The notes below the pieces were generated by a model. It worked only from the letters and a program-made list of their open reading frames with translations. It searched no databases and was not told the origin of the DNA. A stretch of 64,000 nucleotides of DNA. Origin: Pyrus communis (Eukaryota > Streptophyta > Magnoliopsida > Rosales > Rosaceae). This document shows positions 60,301 through 64,000 of this stretch, piece by piece. How positions within the stretch are numbered: the stretch's first letter is position 1; every line of letters starts with the position of its first letter. Where the stretch lies: positions 21,612,428 through 21,676,427 of the forward strand of contig NC_084803.1 of NCBI RefSeq assembly GCF_963583255.1. Direction: 5' to 3'. The position numbers were made by a program, and so were the translations under genes.

Positions 60301-60861
60301 AGACTCTCCATAGTACCGGTGCTGCCAACCAATTCCAAAAAACCAAATTAACTTTCCTTCCCTTGACCCTTCTTTTTTTTTTTTTTTTTTTTTTTTTGTA
60401 ATTTTCTAGGGAACCAAACAGAAACTTACTTCGGGAAAGAGAACCATGGCCCCGAAGCGAGGGGCAAGCTCCCAGACGAAGCCCGTGTTTTCGGCGAACC
60501 ACTCGATGCCGCCTTCGTTGCCGCAGTAGAAGAAGATGGGGCCAAGCTGCTGTGCGCCCACCCAGTGCTCGGTGTTGATCAGGTACCGCTGCTGGAACTT
60601 CGGCGTGTCCGTGAAGCTGAAGTGGTCAAGCCGCTGAGAGAAATATCGGGTTTCGTATCGGATTTTCGGTTGCTGTTGTTGCCGGTGCGGCGGTCGAGGT
60701 TTTGGCGTAGTAGTTGAGAATTTGCCCAGGAAGCGTGGGGCCCATTTGGAGGAGGAGGGGGCGTTGGACGGTTGCGATGCAAGGGAGGGCGGGAATGAAG
60801 TGATGACGACGGCGATGATGACGACGACGATGATCGGGAGAGGAAGTTTGGGGTTTGGCAT
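57337..60861 (-). CDS. PRCP-like: Lysosomal Pro-X carboxypeptidase-like serine peptidase (family S28)
   Basis: Serine carboxypeptidase-like enzyme that removes residues after proline, expected in the vacuole or secretory path. Ten exons: 60861-60430, 60321-60135, 60048-59915, 59813-59701, 59597-59474, 58821-58669, 58579-58424, 57826-57747, 57658-57609, 57476-57337; 522 aa. The N terminus has a hydrophobic signal segment ([16 protein letters not shown]). Family landmarks: [44 protein letters not shown], nucleophile Ser in [18 protein letters not shown] (about Ser203), [18 protein letters not shown], Asp in [12 protein letters not shown] (about Asp454) and His in GAHHLDLR (about His479/480). 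All triad residues are present and the length is normal. The biological substrate in plants is poorly known. Confidence 0.95.
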
Positions 60862-62832
60862 GTTTTGCTGTTTGAGGGAGTGAACTGGTTTTTTCCAGGA
60901 GGCGTTTTCGTTTTTGGAAGGTGAGCTGGGGGGTTCGCTTCAGGACCTCTAGGTGGGTGAGATATTTAGTGAGATATTTTTCAATGTGATAATAACACAG
61001 CCTGCTTTACTAATTGTCAGAAGACAACTGTTATATTATGAAACTTAAATAATAAGTTATTCAAGAATCAAGTGATTTTATTGATAAGCAATTAATACTC
61101 ACAATTATGTTTACATTCTTCTACTTGAATATCAATCTTAATTTTAATGTATCAGTACTCTATAATCACATACACACTCAAAATAATATACATGTTGCTG
61201 ATGAAGAGAAAGATCGGTGCCCAGCGAATAAACCTTCACTCAACATTAATTGCATCAACGAAGAACAGGAGCACTAGGACAATATCGAGGTGCTTGAAGA
61301 TAAAAAGGCTTGCATCCTTGCATAGAGGAAGGGAACTTCGATCACCATGAGAGGGAACGTCATCAAGCACCAATAGTATCACTAAAAATCCTTGAACAAA
61401 CTACATGTGGTTTTATTCTTCCTCAGCATAAGAAGATATGTAGGCCGTCCATTAGGAATTCAACCACAATTGACTTGAAGACTGTTGTCTACGCGTAAAT
61501 TGGGAGAAACATCTCTAAAGCCTGCCCATGTTAAGGCATATTCGTCAAAGATGGACCTCAATCAATGTAAAACACATTGTTTCATCATTTATTAGAACTA
61601 CACCAACAATTTGATTCTCCTTTTCAGAGATATGTAGGTAGTCCCATACAGATTCAACCACAATCTCCCATCAAACCCTCATTCTTTTATAATAAGAATT
61701 TGGTTTGATTTTCGCGTGACTTTTGTTTGTTTGTTCTTTCTTTTTTTCTTTTTCTGCGATAAGGGAACCCTGGTATCTCAAATATCACACATCTTTGAAA
61801 CTTTGCAAAAATGCAAGTCTAAAAGTTTAAAGTATTAGTGTTAAAATAGTATATTATAGCTTATTCCATAGTTGATTAGCAGCTTGAGATGCTCAAGCTG
61901 TATCAAATGCGGTTACGATAGGCAGACTATGACATAAAGACATAACCTCTTGATCTAGAAGTTTCCAATGCACCATCTAGCCTTCGTAAAGTTTATGCAA
62001 CCTAAGGGTGATAGGTTTAACATTCAAACCTAGGCTATGGCTATTCGAGAGAATAATCGAAAGGGCGATCCAGAAATCATTTGAGTGGTGGCTCTGAACT
62101 CCAACCATAAGTACTTCTATCATGGACTAGCATATTAAATCAAGTACGTTCTGCAATGATCTCATGCCTAAGCAGGTCTGAAAGAGGCATATAGACTAGG
62201 AAATCCTCAAGAGGAATTTTATTCTAGTGGAACTTCGATACGTGGAAATACCTTAGCTAAGTTAGCTAAGTGTAGTCCAATTGAAAATGCTTAGGTCCGA
62301 GGCACATAGGGTGTGACAAAAGGATTTCAAAGGTGTTTTGGATCCACATGCAAGTGACCAAGTCCCTAACTAACTTTTGTTTAAGATTCATTAGGAACGA
62401 ACATGCAATTTGGATTGAAAAGGAAGCCCCTTCTTAATGACACGATGTGATTATTAAATCCTCAGACCCAAAATGGGGCAAGGTGAACAAGCAAGTGGAC
62501 AAAAAGTCATGCTTAAAAGAAGAACTCATTGCATACACTAAACTTAATCTTCCACAAGTGTTAGCAATTACTTTTACTTCGCTAACAAGGCAATCTGATA
62601 TGTCGGTGGGACATTAAGATCTGGAGACTATACTAGACACGAATTTCCAGTTTTCATTCATACTCCATTCTCTTACACATTGCTTGAGTCTCATATATTT
62701 TTCTTACTAACTTGACCATTAGAGAGCCTATGGCTGGTACCCCACTGTTGCCAAGGTTGTTTTACGTGTAATTGCTCTTTTACAGGTTGTCGAGTTTGTG
62801 CATCTCCTCCGCACATAATGGTGCATGAATTT
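60862..62832. other. Intergenic; no gene seen, possibly eroded retrotransposon
   Basis: Includes the promoter side of the peptidase gene (60862-61000). 61140-61500 has an unmatched plus-strand open frame. 61800-62700 has no readable domain but precedes Copia RT and may be its decayed upstream part. Confidence 0.35.
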
Positions 62833-63917
62833 GGTTCCAACAAGCTTGGTTCGGGTGATTTACTTAAGCTATGAAAAAGTTTGGGTATCGACAAGGGAAT
62901 ACGGATCACACCATGTTTTTGAAACGCAAGGGTAGTAAGGGGACCTTGTTGATTATCTATGTTGATTATATAGTAGTTATTGAAGATGATATGGAGGAAA
63001 TTGACAAGCTACAAGGGTATTTGAATTTTGAGTTTGAGATGAAGGATTTGGGTGCGCTTAAATATTTTCTGAGGATTGAGGTGGCTCGGTTGAAGGGAGG
63101 AATTTACTTGTCCTATCATAAGTATATGTTGGATTTGCTCTCAGAAATGTGTAGTTAGGATGTACACTTGCAGATACTCCCATCGTCCAAAACCATCGTC
63201 TAGGTATACATCCTGACCAACTTCCAATGGATAAAGGGAGATATCAAAGGTTGGTTGCTCGTTTGATTTACTTGTCTTTTACTCGTCTCGAGATTGCATA
63301 TGCTTTAGTGTTGTAAGTTAATTTATGCATGCTCCTAGTGAGGATCATATGGTAGTTGTGATAAGGATTTTGAGTTACTTGAAGTCTTCTCCTATAAAAG
63401 GTTTAATTTTTTGGAAGAACGTGGACATTTGGAGGTTAAAGATGATACTAATGTCGATTAAGTCGGCACTATAACTGATAGGCATTCGATATCCAAGTAT
63501 TTCATTTGGTTGGTGGAATTTTGGTTACTTGGCATAGTAAGAAGCAAAATGTCATTGCTTGGTCCAATGCAAAGGTTGAATTCAGGGGAATGGCTCATGG
63601 TAGTTGTGAGCTTTTATGGCTTCGGATTTTAATTGCAAAAAATTGACTTTAAGTTGAAGGGTTCAATGCAACTCTATTGTGATAATCAAGCGGATAGGGA
63701 GATTGCCAATAATCCAGTTTAGCATGACCCTATGAGCCGTGTTGAAGTTGATAGACATTTTACCAAGGAAAAGCTGGACATCGAGTTTGTCGATACTTCG
63801 TATGTAAGATCTGAGGAGCAATTAGTGGATCTCTTAATGCATGTGGTGTCTGCATGTTTTTCATGACTCGCTCGACAAGTTACGCTTAGGAGATATTTAT
63901 GTACCAACTTGAGAGGG
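62833..63917 (+). pseudogene. 3' part of another Copia polyprotein (RT and RNase H), decayed
   Basis: From about 62845, QAWFG then AMKKFGYRQGNTDHTMFLKR, IIYVDYIVVIEDDMEEIDKL (the family YVDD reads YVDY) and FEMKDLGALKYFLRIEVARL. The RNase H part is in other frames: TITDRHSISKYF near 63465, LKGSMQLYCDNQADREIANN at 63651-63710 and VEVDRHFTKEKLDIEFVDT at 63740-63800. Stops, frameshifts and point losses show it is dead. The subfamily is different from the 1-7.4 kb elements. Confidence 0.8.
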
Positions 63918-64000
63918 TGTTGAAGTGAGTCAAAAGTCAACTATTGTAATTGTTGTTTAATTGTAACTCCTTATTACTTGAGATTTCCTTGTTGTTAGGT
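63918..64000 (+). repeat. Start of the 3' LTR of the right-hand Copia, cut by the window edge
   Basis: TGTTGAAGTGAGTCAAAAGT follows the purine-rich ttgagaggg immediately after the RNase H region, the position of a 3' LTR. The LTR continues beyond the window. Confidence 0.65.

Noticed and set aside
1..64000. CRISPR array, operon or bacterial-type system
   Set aside because: No regularly spaced repeats and no bacterial gene organisation; all content fits a plant nuclear genome.

Overview
The window is nuclear DNA of a flowering plant. It has intron-rich genes with GT-AG splice sites, AT-rich intergenic space, plant-only gene families (R2R3-MYB, CRWN, PR-1) and dense plant transposons (Copia, Cassandra-type TRIMs, SINEs, L1, hAT, CACTA, PIF/Harbinger, Helitron-like). 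The protein families and the TRIM/SINE types suggest a woody eudicot, most likely Rosaceae (apple/pear type). That placement is an inference; no species marker was tested.

Five host genes look intact and all lie on the minus strand: an R2R3-MYB of the RAX/MYB68 group (10205-11592, 3 exons, 379 aa), a plastid-type branched-chain amino acid aminotransferase (23788-28858, 10 exons, 414 aa), a CROWDED NUCLEI 4-like nuclear lamina protein (36488-41162, 7 coding exons, about 1052 aa), an intronless PR-1/CAP secreted protein (55870-56397, 175 aa) and a lysosomal Pro-X carboxypeptidase-like S28 serine peptidase (57337-60861, 10 exons, 522 aa). I placed their exons by hand; the reading frame stays open across every junction. 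The genes are functionally unrelated, and no pathway or cluster joins them.

The rest is mostly transposons. 1-9500: two related, decayed Copia elements in opposite orientation and a further LTR piece; a TRIM sits inside one Copia LTR, and a 55-bp solo-LTR-like element sits inside that TRIM. 13-20 kb: a complete Cassandra-type TRIM with 5S-like LTRs, a Cassandra solo LTR, a very young Cassandra-like TRIM without the 5S module, SINEs and tandem duplications. 29.7-34.4 kb: a TRIM with unlike ends, then a decayed PIF/Harbinger element with both of its ORFs. 41.6-45.4 kb: two SINEs, a Tourist-like MITE, a KEG-like gene fragment and two Helitron-like units head to tail. 45.6-55.5 kb: an L1-type LINE split by a 4.6-kb hAT element and a 2.5-kb CACTA-type element. 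62.8-64 kb: the 3' part of another Copia element, cut by the window edge.

The most unusual material is the TRIM set. One pair shares ends, primer site and flanking blocks but differs in whether the LTR holds a 5S-rRNA-like Pol III module. Another element has a short palindromic left end in place of a matching LTR, yet still carries one pair of target-site duplications around the whole unit.
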